Assembly (NCBI GenBank): GCA_011799875.1
Contig: CM022300.1
Coordinates: 108,699,201-108,763,200, forward strand
Direction: 5' to 3'
Origin: Thinopyrum elongatum
Taxonomy: Eukaryota; Streptophyta; Magnoliopsida; Poales; Poaceae
DNA: 64,000 nt
Within the stretch, counting starts at the first letter, position 1. Every line of letters starts with the position of its first letter. The translations under genes were made by a program, and so were the position numbers. Of the stretch, positions 1 through 11,066 are shown piece by piece. The notes below the pieces were generated by a model. It saw nothing but the letters and a program-made list of their open reading frames with translations. It was not told where the DNA came from and did not search any database.

Positions 1-371
1 TGAGTCCACTTGGAGAAGAAGACTCACTTATATAGTGGGGGAAAGATTCCAACCGTTATGCCCCTTCAGCTCGTGCACAAGCGGTAGTACCGCTTGGGCG
101 AGCGGTACTTCTGCTGGCATGGAAGTTCCAGCAATGGTGTTCAAATGAACAAGTCAAGGAGGCGGTAGTGCCGCCACACCGGTACTACCGCTCCCACCAG
201 CGGTACTACCGCGTAGTGTTGAGCAACCAGTAGAAACATCGATAGTAGAGAAGGACAACGCGGTAGTGCCGCCCAGAGCGGTACTACCGCTGGCTACTGC
301 CGCTCTACTTCTACTCGGAGCACAGAGCGGTCCAGAGGACTAAAAATAAGCGGTACTCCCAGCGGTGAAGA
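1..371 (-). repeat. Copia-type LTR fragment, TATA-proximal part, minus orientation
   Basis: This is the promoter-proximal part of a minus-strand LTR whose other half lies at 24717-25247; the two were separated by the 372-24711 insertion, and GAAGA is duplicated at 367-371 and 24712-24716. Read on the minus strand there is a TATATAA box at 28-34. Upstream of it are repeated 12-13-bp palindromes of the form GCGGTAGTACCGC (for example 81-93, and variants near 162, 179, 199, 261 and 278). The LTR end and any internal region lie beyond the window edge. The family is not recognised. Repeated palindromes upstream of TATA are, from memory, a habit of Sirevirus-type copia LTRs. Confidence 0.6.
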
Positions 372-1864
372 TGTAAGTGCATCTAGTGTCCCTTAGTGAT
401 TTTGGTGTATTGAAGACTTATAGGTTAAGGGACTAATGTGTTTGTGAGTGTACACAGGCCTAGTAAGTGCCTGAGGAGTTTGATAAATCCGAAGAAAGTC
501 GACCCCTAAAAATGAATGTCTTCATCTGAAGACTTTGGTTTTCTTGAAGACTTTGAAAATGAGGAAACTGGTGTGACCTTGAAGATATTGATATTGATGC
601 GAGGACTATGAAGCGTGAAGACTTTTGTTTTTGTAGTTTCATTTTCCTTTCTTGAGTCATAGGAAACACCGTACTGTTAAAGGGGGTCGAGGTAAAACTA
701 AAGAAAAATTTCCAAGTGATGCTCATCTCAAAGCCTACACATACCCAATCCTTTGAGTGAAGCCTTTGGAAATCTCTTGCAGTTCAGTCAATTTCTTCAG
801 TGACAGAGATGAAGTTCTTCTGGTCTCTGAGGAATTTGTTCTGACTAAAGAGTTAGGAATTCGCCAGTGCGAATTGCCTACAGTGAGGAACATGATAGCC
901 CTGAGGAATTTGAGAGCTCAAATTTCCAACCGTTGCTGTGCTTCGAGCCAGCTATCAAGATATCTTATCCATCCAATGGTCATATCATTAGGGGCATTTA
1001 TGTCTTATCATGTCGGGCTGCTCCCTGGCTATAAATAGCCGCCCCCCTCAACCACTAGCTGGTTGGCTGCTCCGAGAGATAGATTGACACTTGTCATTTA
1101 GAGCATCCCATCCTCCGAGGACTTTGAGAGAAAATCATCAGTGAGGAAAAACCCAAAACCCAACACCTAAAACCCAAAGTGATTGAGCATCACTGAAGAG
1201 ATTGTTCCTGTGTGGAACCGACGCTTGTTACCTTTGAAGACTGTGCATCTTCCAGACGGTTAGGCGTCATGGTCTAGAGCATCCAAGAGGAATTGTGGAT
1301 CACCGAGTAACCGAGTCTGTGAAGGTTTGGAAGTCACCTTGAAGACTTACCACGAGTGATTGGCCGAGGTCTGTGTGACCTTAGCTCAAGGAGAATACCG
1401 TAAGGACTGTGTGTTCTGGGACTGTGTGTCCTTTGGTTTAAATACCAAGCCACTCCAACCAGACGTACGACTGTCACAGCAGTTGGAACTGGTCTACCAA
1501 ATCACTGTCTTCACCAAGCTACTGGTTCTATTTCCTCAACCCTTTCATTTCCTCGATTACTTGTTGTTGAACTTGATCGTTACTGTTTGAAGACTTTGAC
1601 TAAAGACTTTCTCAATTTCCTCAATCATAATTCTTCAGTCATCTTGTTTTCTGCCTGCTTATCCTATTTACACGCTATCTGTGCTCTGTGTATGTTTCAT
1701 TTCATCATGATGACTATGCTACTGTCTTGTTATGCATGCACTTGAGTACTTTGTTCTGCTGCTTGTATTTCATCACTTAGCAAATTCCTCAAGTAGTATT
1801 TCCTCAGTGACGAATTTGTAAAAATCGCCTATTCACCCCCTCTAATCGATATAACACACTTTCA
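372..1864 (+). repeat. 5' LTR of the Maximus-like element
   Basis: This 1493-bp LTR starts TGTAAGTGCATC and ends CACTTTCA. It matches 19003-20375 plus 24592-24711. A TATAAATA box at 1030-1037 marks the likely U3/R region. An imperfect inverted repeat lies near 906-923 (AATTTGAG/CTCAAATT). Confidence 0.85.
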
Positions 1865-1866
1865 AT

Positions 1867-1877
1867 TGGTATCAGAG
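1867..1877 (+). other. Primer binding site (initiator tRNA-Met type)
   Basis: TGGTATCAGAG lies two bases after the LTR end. It is complementary to the 3' end of initiator tRNA-Met, as in most Ty1-copia elements, and fixes the 3' boundary of the 5' LTR. Confidence 0.8.
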
Positions 1878-1931
1878 AAAGGTACTCCCTTTTTCTGTGT
1901 GATTTTCATTTAACCACCTAGAGTTTTAGTT

Positions 1932-4542
1932 ATGTCGATTGCAGACATGATCAAGGTCTCGGCTGGGTGTCCTACCTCCGATGGGACGGACTACCCCTAC
2001 TGGAAGAACAAGATGCGCATGCATCTTGAGGCAATTGACAACGATCTCTGGTATGGTGTGGAAAATGGCGTTCCCTCCATCACTCCCTCCGTGAACGCAG
2101 CTGATGTGAAGAGATTCAAGCAACTCGACTCTCAAGCGAAGAATATCATATGTGGCCATCTCAGCAAAGGACAGTACGGCAGAGTGAGTGCTTTGGAAAC
2201 TGCAAAGCTTATCTGGCATAGGCTGTCCAAGGTCAACGAAGGAGTCTCAACCCAACATAACTCTCGGGTTGACGTTCTTCACAATCTCTTCAACCGCTTT
2301 AGAAGACTCGACAATGAAAATGTTCAGCAAACCTTCGACCGCCTCACTGATATCTCCAATGAGCTTTAAGCACTTGGTGCCACTGACATCACCGACCATT
2401 AGGTGGTGAAGAAATTGCTGAGATCTCTTGATTCCTTATTCGACACACTGGCACTGATGATTCAAGAATATGGAGACTACACATCACTAGATCCTGCTGA
2501 TATCCTTGAGAGACTGAACACTCATGAATTCCAACTAGCTGAGAAGAGAGACCTCTACGGGCCAAGCTATGCAAGATCACGCGCATTGAAGGACAAGGCA
2601 ATTTCCTCATCTGAAGGGGAAGATTCTGACAGCAGCCTTGGTGATCCTGAGGAACTAAGCCAGGAGCTAGCAATGCTCATGAGGAAATTCCAGAAGTTCT
2701 CAAGGCGTGTCCGCTTTGGAAAATCTTCAAGAGGTGATGACATGAGATCGGATTCTTCATCCCGCGAGTACAAGAAAAGGACTTGCCACAAATGCAAGAA
2801 GCCATGTCACTACATGGCTGATTGTCCTCAGGGGCTGAAGGAATCAAAGAAGAAGAAGTACAAGGATGACAATTTAGATGACTCAAAGAAAAAGAAGAAA
2901 TCTTCAAAGTCCTCATCATCAAAATCCTCAAAGTCTTCATCTCACAAGAAGAGCAGTTCTAGAAAGGCTCGGGCATTCATTGGCAAGGAAATTGACTCAG
3001 AAGCTAAATCTGAGGAAAATGAGGAAGAGAAGGAATCTGAGGAGTCAGACTCTGGTGTGGCGAGCCTAGCTCTCGCTACTGCGTTCGTCAGCTAGTCCAT
3101 CTTCAACGGTGAAGAAAATGACGACTCCAACACTGCTGACGATGGCAATGATGACTTCGCTCCCACCTATTGCTTCATGGCAAAAGGTGCCAAGGTACTC
3201 AAATATCCCTCCTCTAAATCAAGTGAGGATGAATCTGATGAAAATCTCAAACCTAGCTATTCCAAGCTTGCTAATATTTCCATGAAACAACAAAAAGCTT
3301 TGGAAAAGGTTCAGAATTTGCTAGACAAAAGCGATGACCTGTTGGGTGTGGAATTGAATCGAACTCAAACCCTAACTGATAATCTTCAACGACTACAGTC
3401 TAAGTTTGATGACCTTCAAGGTCGTCATGAAACACTCTTAGCCGACCATGAGAAGCTTTCTTATGAATTTCTTCAAAGAAAGCAAGATCTTGAGAAACTA
3501 AGGGTGGCTCATGATGATCTTCAAAGGAAAAAATGATTCTTTGCTTGCTCTACAGATCAGTTCCGCTCAGGAAGAATTCGTTCCACCATGTTTGAAATGC
3601 ATCGAACGTGAATCTGCTAATTCTTCACCTGAAAGTTCAAATGCTTCTATTGCTGCAACTTCTTCAACTATTTCTATGGTCACAAATTCCTCATCTGAGG
3701 ATACCACAAGTATCATTGATGAAAATGCAGGGTTGAAGGAATTGTATGTGACAGGCATGTACAAAAGCCTCAAAGGGCATCATGCTCTTTGTGATGTGCT
3801 CAAAAAGCAGATCCTGAACAGGAACCCTAGGAAAGAGGGTATTGCCTTTGAGAGGAAACTTAATGCTGATGGAACCTACTGGAAACCTGAGCAGTATCCC
3901 AAAACCACATGGGTTGCTACAAAAGGACCTCTTGTAGATCCATCTACTCTATCTGGTATTACATGTGAATCTTCATGTTCATCTGATGAGTCATTTGACT
4001 CCAACTATAAACTGTTCAAAAACCAGAATGGTGAAGTATTTGCTAGATATGTTGGAACTAACTGCAGGAACGGCCACCCTATGAAGAAAATCTGGGTTCC
4101 CAAAAGGTGCCTTGAAAGTCTTCTGGTGAATGTCCTCATGACACCACCTGTGAAGAACAGGAACCCCAGATCAAAATCTTCATCTGGACCAAAGTCTTCA
4201 TATGGATCAAATTCCTCATATGGATCCAAGTCCTCATATGGATCCAAGTCCTCATATGATCATCATTGTGCTAATGCATCTGTTTCACAGAGAAAATCTA
4301 AGGGTCACGAATATGTGCATTATTCTTCAAATCATTATGTTAATAAGTCCTCGAAGAATTTCTCTGCTTACTCATATGCATACTCTAACCCCTCCTCTGT
4401 GAAACGAAGTGCACTGGCTTCAATGCCACCTTTCTCTTATGGAGCTCGCAGAATGATGAACTCTTTGCCGGATGTGGGTGGTGAAGAAAAAGAACTAATC
4501 TCTTATGCAGGGTCAGGTCTCCAGACGAACTTGAACGTCTGA
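1932..4542 (+). pseudogene. Gag region of the Maximus-like element, broken by stops and a frameshift
   Basis: Reading starts at the ATG at 1932 with a UBN2/DUF4219-type copia Gag N-terminus (the GTDYPYWKNKM stretch resembles the family's start). It continues in one frame through in-frame stops at 2367-2369, about 2400-2402 and 3093-3095. A CX2CX4HX4C zinc knuckle lies near 2790-2830 (CHKC...H...C), with Cys in place of the usual Gly before His. Lys/Ser-rich and acidic stretches follow, then a coiled-coil-like segment. At a six-A run near 3527-3532 the open frame moves by one and continues at 3511-4542 with a large Ser/Gly/Tyr-rich tail. No intact Gag can be made as it stands. Confidence 0.7.
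4189..4260 (+). repeat. 18-bp tandem repeat in Gag tail
   Basis: About four copies of an 18-bp unit containing TCCTCATATGGATCC encode a repeated Ser-Ser-Tyr-Gly-Ser-Lys motif near the C-terminus of the Gag region. Confidence 0.7.
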
Positions 4543-4740
4543 AGAATTTGCTGGAGACATGAGAATGCTTGAAAGGACGCAAGCTAATCATGAAGAAATG
4601 AATTACTCATTTCTCACGTCCTTATACTGCTGTATATATTGTACTGCTTGATGAAATTCTATCTGATGAATTTGATGTCATATTCTTCACTAATGAAGTA
4701 TATGAGTTCGTAAGATGCACTAATTCATCTGCAGGATGAA
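4543..4740 (+). other. Gag-pol junction without an open frame
   Basis: All plus frames carry stops here, and the pol frame only becomes open at about 4741. This is either decay of a continuous gag-pol ORF or a true spacer; the sequence alone cannot separate these. Confidence 0.4.
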
Positions 4741-7700
4741 TCTCTCAAAGCTACTGAGTGGGTCCTCGATAGTGGATGTACAAATCACATGACTGGTGAC
4801 AAGAACTTACTAATGGACTCTGCTCTATCTCCATCACATCTGAAGCATATTACCTACGCTGACAAAGGAAAAAGCAAGGTATTGGGTCTAGGTAGGGTTG
4901 CAATAACAAAGGATCGACACATGGACAAAGTCATGCTTGTCGAGTCCCTTGGATTCAACCTCATGTCTATCTCAATGCTTTGTGATCTTGATATGGTTGT
5001 CGTCTTTGGCAAATATCGCTGCATAGTACTCATGGAATCTGACAATTCGAAAGTCTTCGAAGGCTTTAGGAGAGGAGACTTGTATATTGTTGATTTCTCT
5101 GCAGGACCACAGCCTGCCACATGTCTACTTGCAAAAGCATTAGAAGGCTGGCTATGGCATCGACGACTTGGTCAAGCTGGCATGAGGAACTTACACACAC
5201 TCACGAAGAAGAAGCACATCATCAGCATCGAGGATGTCAAATTCCTCAAAGACCATCTTTGTGGGGCTTGTGAGGCTGGAAAGATGACCAAATCCAAGCA
5301 TCCCTCGAAGACAATCATGACTTCCTCTCGTCCTTTTGAATTGCTTCACATGGACCTCTTTGGCCCCACTCATTATGCCACTCTAACAAATGCAGCATCA
5401 CTATATGGGTTTGTTATTGTTGATGATTATTCTTGTTACACCTGGGTGCATATCATCACTTACAAAACTGAAGTGCAGGAAGTCTTCAAACTATTTTCCT
5501 CAAGGGCCTCGACGAATTTCGGTGTGAAGATCAAGCATATCCGGAGTGACAATGGGACCGAGTTCAAGAACACTAGTCTTGATGACTATCTTGATGAACT
5601 TGGTATTCCTCATGAGTTATCTGCCCCATACACTCCCCAGCAGAATGGCGTCGTGGAGCGCAAGAACATGACTCTTGTTGAGATGGCTCGCACAATGCTT
5701 GATGAATACAAGACGCCCCGTCACTTCTGGCCTATGGCTATTGATACTGCATGCCACATCATCAACAGGGTATATCTTCACAAATTCTTCAAGAAAACTT
5801 CATATGAGCTCCTCACTGACAAGAAACCCAATGTGAGTTATTTCAAAGTCTTCGGTGCTAAGTGTTGGATTAGATATTCTCATCACAATTCTAAATTTGC
5901 ACTGAAAGCACATGAGGGTTTTATGCTTGGTTACGGAAAGGACTCGCACACCTACAGAGTCTTCAACACCTATCACCACAAGGTTGTTGAAATTGTAGAT
6001 GTGCGGTTCGATGAGACTAACGGCTCGCAAAGAGAGCACCTACCTCCTGTGCTAGATGAAGTACCACCTGAAGAATCCATTAAGCTCAAGGCTACTGAGG
6101 ATGTCATACCCACTGAAGAACCTGCCGAAGAAGTTATTCCAGATCATGAAGAATATCATGCTGGTGCACCTGAGGAAAATGGTGCTGAAGAAAATGCTCA
6201 GCCCAATCAAAGTCGTCAACCTGCTCATCCTCGGGTGGCAAATGAAGTGCAGATTGACAAAATCCTCGATGACATCAATGCACCAGGTCCTCTCACATGC
6301 TCAAAAGCTTCACATTTGTCTAACTTTTGTGGGCACTTTGCTTTTGTCTCTATCACAGAGCCCACCAAAGTTGATGAGGCATTTCTGGAGCCTGAGTGGA
6401 TTCAAGCTATGCAAGAGGAATTACATCAATTCGAGCTCAACAATGTGTGGGAACTTGTCAAGCGACTAGATCCTCGCAAGCACAACATCATCGGTACCAA
6501 GTGGATCTACCGCATCAAGCAAGACGAAAATGGCCAAGTGGTGAGGAATAAGGCTCGTCTTGTAGCTTAGGGCTACACACAGGTTGAAGGAATTGACTTC
6601 GATGAAACTTTTGCACCTGTTGCTAGACTTGAAGCTATTCGCATATTGCTTGCTTATGCTAACCATCATAATATCATCGTATATCAAATGGATGTGAAAA
6701 GTGCATTCCTCAATGGCAAACTTGAGGAAGAAGTATATTTTGCTCAACCCCCAGGTTTTGAAGATCCTAAGCATCCTGACAAAGTCTTCAGACTCAATAA
6801 GGTCCTATATGGCCTCAAGCAGGCCCCTCGGGCGTGGTATGATACACTGAAGGAATTCCTCATGAAGAAAGGCTTCAAACCCGGTTCACTTGATCCAACT
6901 CTTTTCACTAAAACTTATGATGATGAATTATTCGTGTGCCAAATTTATGTGGATGATATTATCTTTGGCTGTACTGACAAACGTTACAGTGACGAATTTG
7001 CCTATATGATGAGTGAAGAATATCAAATGTCTATGATGGGAGAATTGAAATTCTTCTTAGGTCTTCAAATTCATCAACAACGCAATGGGATCTTCATATC
7101 TCAAGAGAAATACCTCAAAGATGTACTGAGGAAATTCAGCATGCAAGATTGCAAAGGTGTCAAAATCCCTATGCCCACAAATGGCCAACTATGCACCAAT
7201 GAAAATGGTAAAGACTTTGATCAAAAGGTATACCGCTCCATGATTGGCTCTTTATTGTATCTATGTGCATCTAGGCCAGATATTATGCTTAGTGTTTGCA
7301 TGTGTGCCCGTTTTCAAGCTACACCGAAGGAATCACACCATAAGGCTGTGAAACATATTCTTCGATATCTAGCTCACACTCCAACAATAGGACTATGGTA
7401 TCCCAAGGGCTCGGCTTTTGATCTCATTGGATATTCTGACTCTGACTATGCTGGCGATCGGGTGGATCGCAAGTCAACATCAGGCACATGCCATTTCCTC
7501 GGATGATCTTTAGTATGTTGGTCCTCGAAGAAGCAGAACTTTGTATCACTCTCTACTGCTGAAGCTGAGTACATTGCTGCTGGTTCTTGCTGTGCTCAAT
7601 TGCTGTGGATGAAGTAAACCCTCAAGGACTATGGCATCAATGTGAAGAATGTCCCTCTCTGCTGCGACAACGAGAGTGCCATCAAGATTGCTCACAACCC

Positions 7701-7899
7701 AGTTCAGCACTCGAAGACTAAGCATATCCAGATTCGTCATTATTTTCTTCATGATCATGTGCTGAAGGGCGATATCTCCATCGACCATGTGAAGACTGAA
7801 TAACAACTGGCCGATATCTTCACAAAGCCCTTGGATGAAAAGAGATTTTGCAAGTTGCGGTGTGAGCTAAATATCTTAGAATCTTCGAATGTTCTTTGA
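4741..7899 (+). pseudogene. Pol polyprotein of the Maximus-like element (PR-INT-RT-RH)
   Basis: One frame reads through the whole region. It begins with an aspartic protease motif DSG (4768-4776) and a GAG-pre-integrase domain (HRRLG, CGACEAGK). The integrase core has an intact triad: Asp at 5353, Asp at 5548, Glu at 5656. The proline-rich linker is followed by reverse transcriptase with YVDD at 6946-6957 and RNase H with a TAEAEY motif. In-frame stops lie at 6568-6570 (TAG), 7504-7506 (TGA), 7615-7617 (TAA) and 7801-7803 (TAA); each is explained by a single C-to-T change from CAG, CGA or CAA. The frame ends at 7897-7899. The protein order is Ty1-copia. It is not functional because of the four stops. 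Confidence 0.85.
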
Positions 7900-8603
7900 A
7901 AGGACACACATCCTAACACTTATGCAAAATTGATGACTTAGATGTGCAACACACGAAGTAACGTTTTTCTTCAATCAATGAAGACTAACCCTCTAAGTGT
8001 GAAGAAATTAACAAATAATTTGATTCTCAGAGCTCTATGACAATTGCACGTGGTGTCTGAAATCATCATTCTTATACGGTGGGTCACGCCACCAAACAAA
8101 GTTGAAAATCTTCAAATTTGAGTTTTTCGTCATTTTGCAAATTCATCAAATTTGCAATTTCTTCAACTTTTCAATTGGTGTTCTTCATTGACTATATATA
8201 TTTTTTTTTTGAGTTTTCAATGTCCTCAACAGCATTCACTTATAGCTAACTCTTCAAGTTGATTTTCTTCTAAGTGAATGTGATCGGACCCATTCCCCCT
8301 CCATGCTAAACTCAACCCAGTCTATTCACAAATTCTTCATGTGTGTTCTATTTGAAACCTGTTCAAAGTCTTCACTGTGTCCTTGACAGCTGAAGAATTT
8401 GCGAACAAAACATTAAAAAGTTCATATCAAATTTTGGCTATTGCCGCTCAAACCGTTCCGCTTCCCATGTCAGATTAAAATACTCACCCACGATCCCCCA
8501 TGATCTCCACCTCTCTGTACGTGGGTGACACATGTCGTTAGGATAGCAAGGGTTAGGGGCATGTTCGTCCAAAATCTCTGGGCGAGCAGTTTTTCACTGC
8601 AGC
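7900..8603 (+). other. Spacer between pol and the third ORF
   Basis: AT-rich and without a supported ORF. It ends in a region that looks like a promoter for the following ORF. I see no tRNA, second element or other feature here. Confidence 0.5.
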
Positions 8604-8611
8604 TATAAATA
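8604..8611 (+). promoter_or_regulatory. Internal TATA box upstream of the third ORF
   Basis: TATAAATA sits in a GC-richer stretch (CAGCTATAAATACCCC). A pyrimidine-rich, ATG-free stretch (about 8640-8880) resembling a plant 5' leader follows. Spacing to a transcription start near 8635-8645 would be ordinary. Inferred from sequence only. Confidence 0.45.
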
Positions 8612-8880
8612 CCCCTTACCCTCCTCCGACCTCATTTACTCCGCTCGACTGCTACTCTCCTCACTCGAGCCTCAGACCTAGCGCCTCCGCTAACTTCCAT
8701 CATCGCCGGTGAGGAAGAGCTTCACTGCGTCGACCTCGTCGCCGTCATACTCGCGCCGGCCACGGAAATCCTCCTCCGTCGCCGCCGTAGCTGTCTCCCG
8801 CCACTGAGTTAGGGCGTGGGAGATCTGGACAGACGAACTTCTCCATCTCAACTCCCAGTTCATCGTGTTCTTCATCAAGG

Positions 8881-9205
8881 GTAATTAAAATCTGGTTTTA
8901 CTACCCTACTTTTATTCTTATGATTTTCACAAAATCTTCAAAAGGTGTTTATTCTTCAACTATCCACTCCTTAAACACTGTAATGCTTCTTTTCCTTGAT
9001 TTGTTTCTCTAAGCTATGATTTTCCTCAAGATTCCTCAATTGTGTGGATTTTCTAATCTGTACAACTCTGGAACCTGAGTCAAGAACGCTTAGTGAAATT
9101 CCTCAAGACATCTATGGTCAAATTCCTCAACTTGATACTTTTTGGAAAATTTCTGAGAACGCATATGACCTCTCCAAATTCTTCTCACCTATATTCTGTT
9201 CACAG
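8881..9205 (+). other. Candidate 5'-UTR intron of the third ORF
   Basis: The donor is CAAGG|GTAATT at 8880/8881 and the acceptor is TTCACAG|GTAC at 9205/9206, preceded by a T-rich stretch. The intron would be 325 bp and AT-rich, between a GC-rich ATG-free leader and the ATG at 9213. The GT-AG sites fit, but no transcript evidence is available. Confidence 0.4.
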
Positions 9206-9212
9206 GTACAAA

Positions 9213-11066
9213 ATGTCTGCTGATGAATCACTAGGTTCTCATCAACTTAACTCATTTGCAGCGTTCCTTGAAGAAAAATTGCATACTTCCTCAGAAACAT
9301 CAAAAGTTCAAAGTCCTCAAGTGAAGAAAATGGCAGATGGGAAGAGACCTCAGAAAGGAGGAAAGAGGCCAGAGAAAAACACTGCATTTGAAATCCCTGG
9401 GGATATCTATAATGAATATTGCACACCAGATGAAGAAACTAATGGCAAAGAAAACAAGAATTAGTGCAAAGTGCGCATACAAAGGATTGAGAGAAGATGG
9501 GCTAAGGAATGGAGAGAATATCGCTATGTTACTCCAAAATACATGAAGAAATTTGCTGTAAATCTTCCATGCCCAAGACCACCACTTGCTGCTGGCCAAC
9601 GAGCTGATCCTACCAGCATCAGGCATGGTGAGGAATTTCCAAGAGAATGGGCCAAGCGCCAAGCAAAGCTTCGGAAAGTTGCCGCACAAGCAGTGAGGAA
9701 ATTCAATGTGGACTCTCAAGCTGCTGCTGCTGAGGCCTCTGCCAGTAAGACTACGCCAAAGAAGGCTATTCTGAAGAAATCTACTGCCAAGTCAAAATCT
9801 TCAAGCTCAATGCCCTCACGGCCAAGTTCCTCAACAGCAAAGCCCTCAGAGCAAATACCTCAAGCAACTTCTTCAAAGGCAGTGCCAACTTCTGTAGCTG
9901 CGAAATCCTCAGCTGCTGCCACAAAGTCCTCAACACCTGTGCATCTTGCAACGTGTCAGTGAACTGCAGGATTCTCAATTGCTTCAGGGGCATCTGCAAC
10001 TTCCTCAGCTCAACCACAATCCTCAAGTGGTCCAACTTTGCTAAAGGTTAAGTCCACAGCTGGACGTGGAAAGAGGCCAAGTCCTCACAAGAAGCAAGTG
10101 GCTTTCCATGTTCCATCTGATGATGATGAAGCTGATGATGAAGAACTTGCTGAAATCATCAGAGATAGACAAGAAAGGGCTACAAGAGCAAAAGGCAGCT
10201 CCATTCCTCTTATGCTGGATCCGAAGAAGATCCTTGACTTCATTGATATTTGGCACAAGGATCCAAACACTCCACTTCCTGACCTGAATCTGACTCCTAG
10301 TCAAATTCACATGCTGACCGCCTTCATAGGCGAAGAAAAATGGAAATTTGAGAAGGCCAGGCAAGTCAAGAAGGACCAGTACAAGAAGGAGAGATTTCTA
10401 AGGAACAATGTTCTAACTTTGTCTCCTGAAAAACTTGTCAACGTTCAGAAGGAAATCAAAGTCCTCAATGATGCATTTGACCGATACCATGCAGATTGGC
10501 TTGGTGCCAAGGTCAGATTCGTCAACCTCTCCAAGAACCTCAAGGTAAATGTTGCAGCTCGATCGCAACATCAAATTCCTCTATCTGGAGCATCTGCTCA
10601 GCCTTCTGATGAAAATGAAAGAGCGGCTGAAGAAGCTACCAGGGCTGCTAAAGAAATTCCAGCTCCTGAAGAAAATGTCAGGGCAACCACCAATGTTGCG
10701 CCTGAAGAACAACCCAGGCCAGCTGAAGAATCTGCTGTGTCTGAAGAAATTGAGAATGCATGGGCGACTGCATTAGTCGTGCCTGAAGAAAATACACCAA
10801 TTTCATCTGCTTCTCCTGAAAAATCTTTAAAGGTGAAGAAAACCACACTTCCTTCTGCATCAAAAGTGAAGAAAACAAAGGCTGCGGAGAAGGAAGCTGC
10901 AAAGAAAAGGAAAGCATCAACCTCTGCAGAGTCCTCAGCTCCCAAGAAAGTGAGGAATTTGACAAGCTCATTCAATGAACCAATTGATGTTGTTCCAATC
11001 TCAATTGTGCCATCAAAGGAATTAGTTCCGTTTGGTGAAGATTATGTCATTCCTAATGATGACATT
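9213..11066 (+). pseudogene. Third ORF of the Maximus-like element, 5' part
   Basis: Reading from the ATG at 9213, one frame continues to 11066 through stops at 9462-9464 (TAG) and 9960-9962 (TGA), then is interrupted by the nested copia. The protein is rich in Ser, Ala, Lys and Glu, with basic segments and Ala/Glu-rich repeats near 10600-10900. No signal peptide or membrane segment is seen, so it does not look like an envelope protein. The frame resumes exactly at 16564 once the insertion and one target-site copy are removed. Its function is unknown; Sireviruses are known to carry an additional ORF downstream of pol. Confidence 0.6.
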
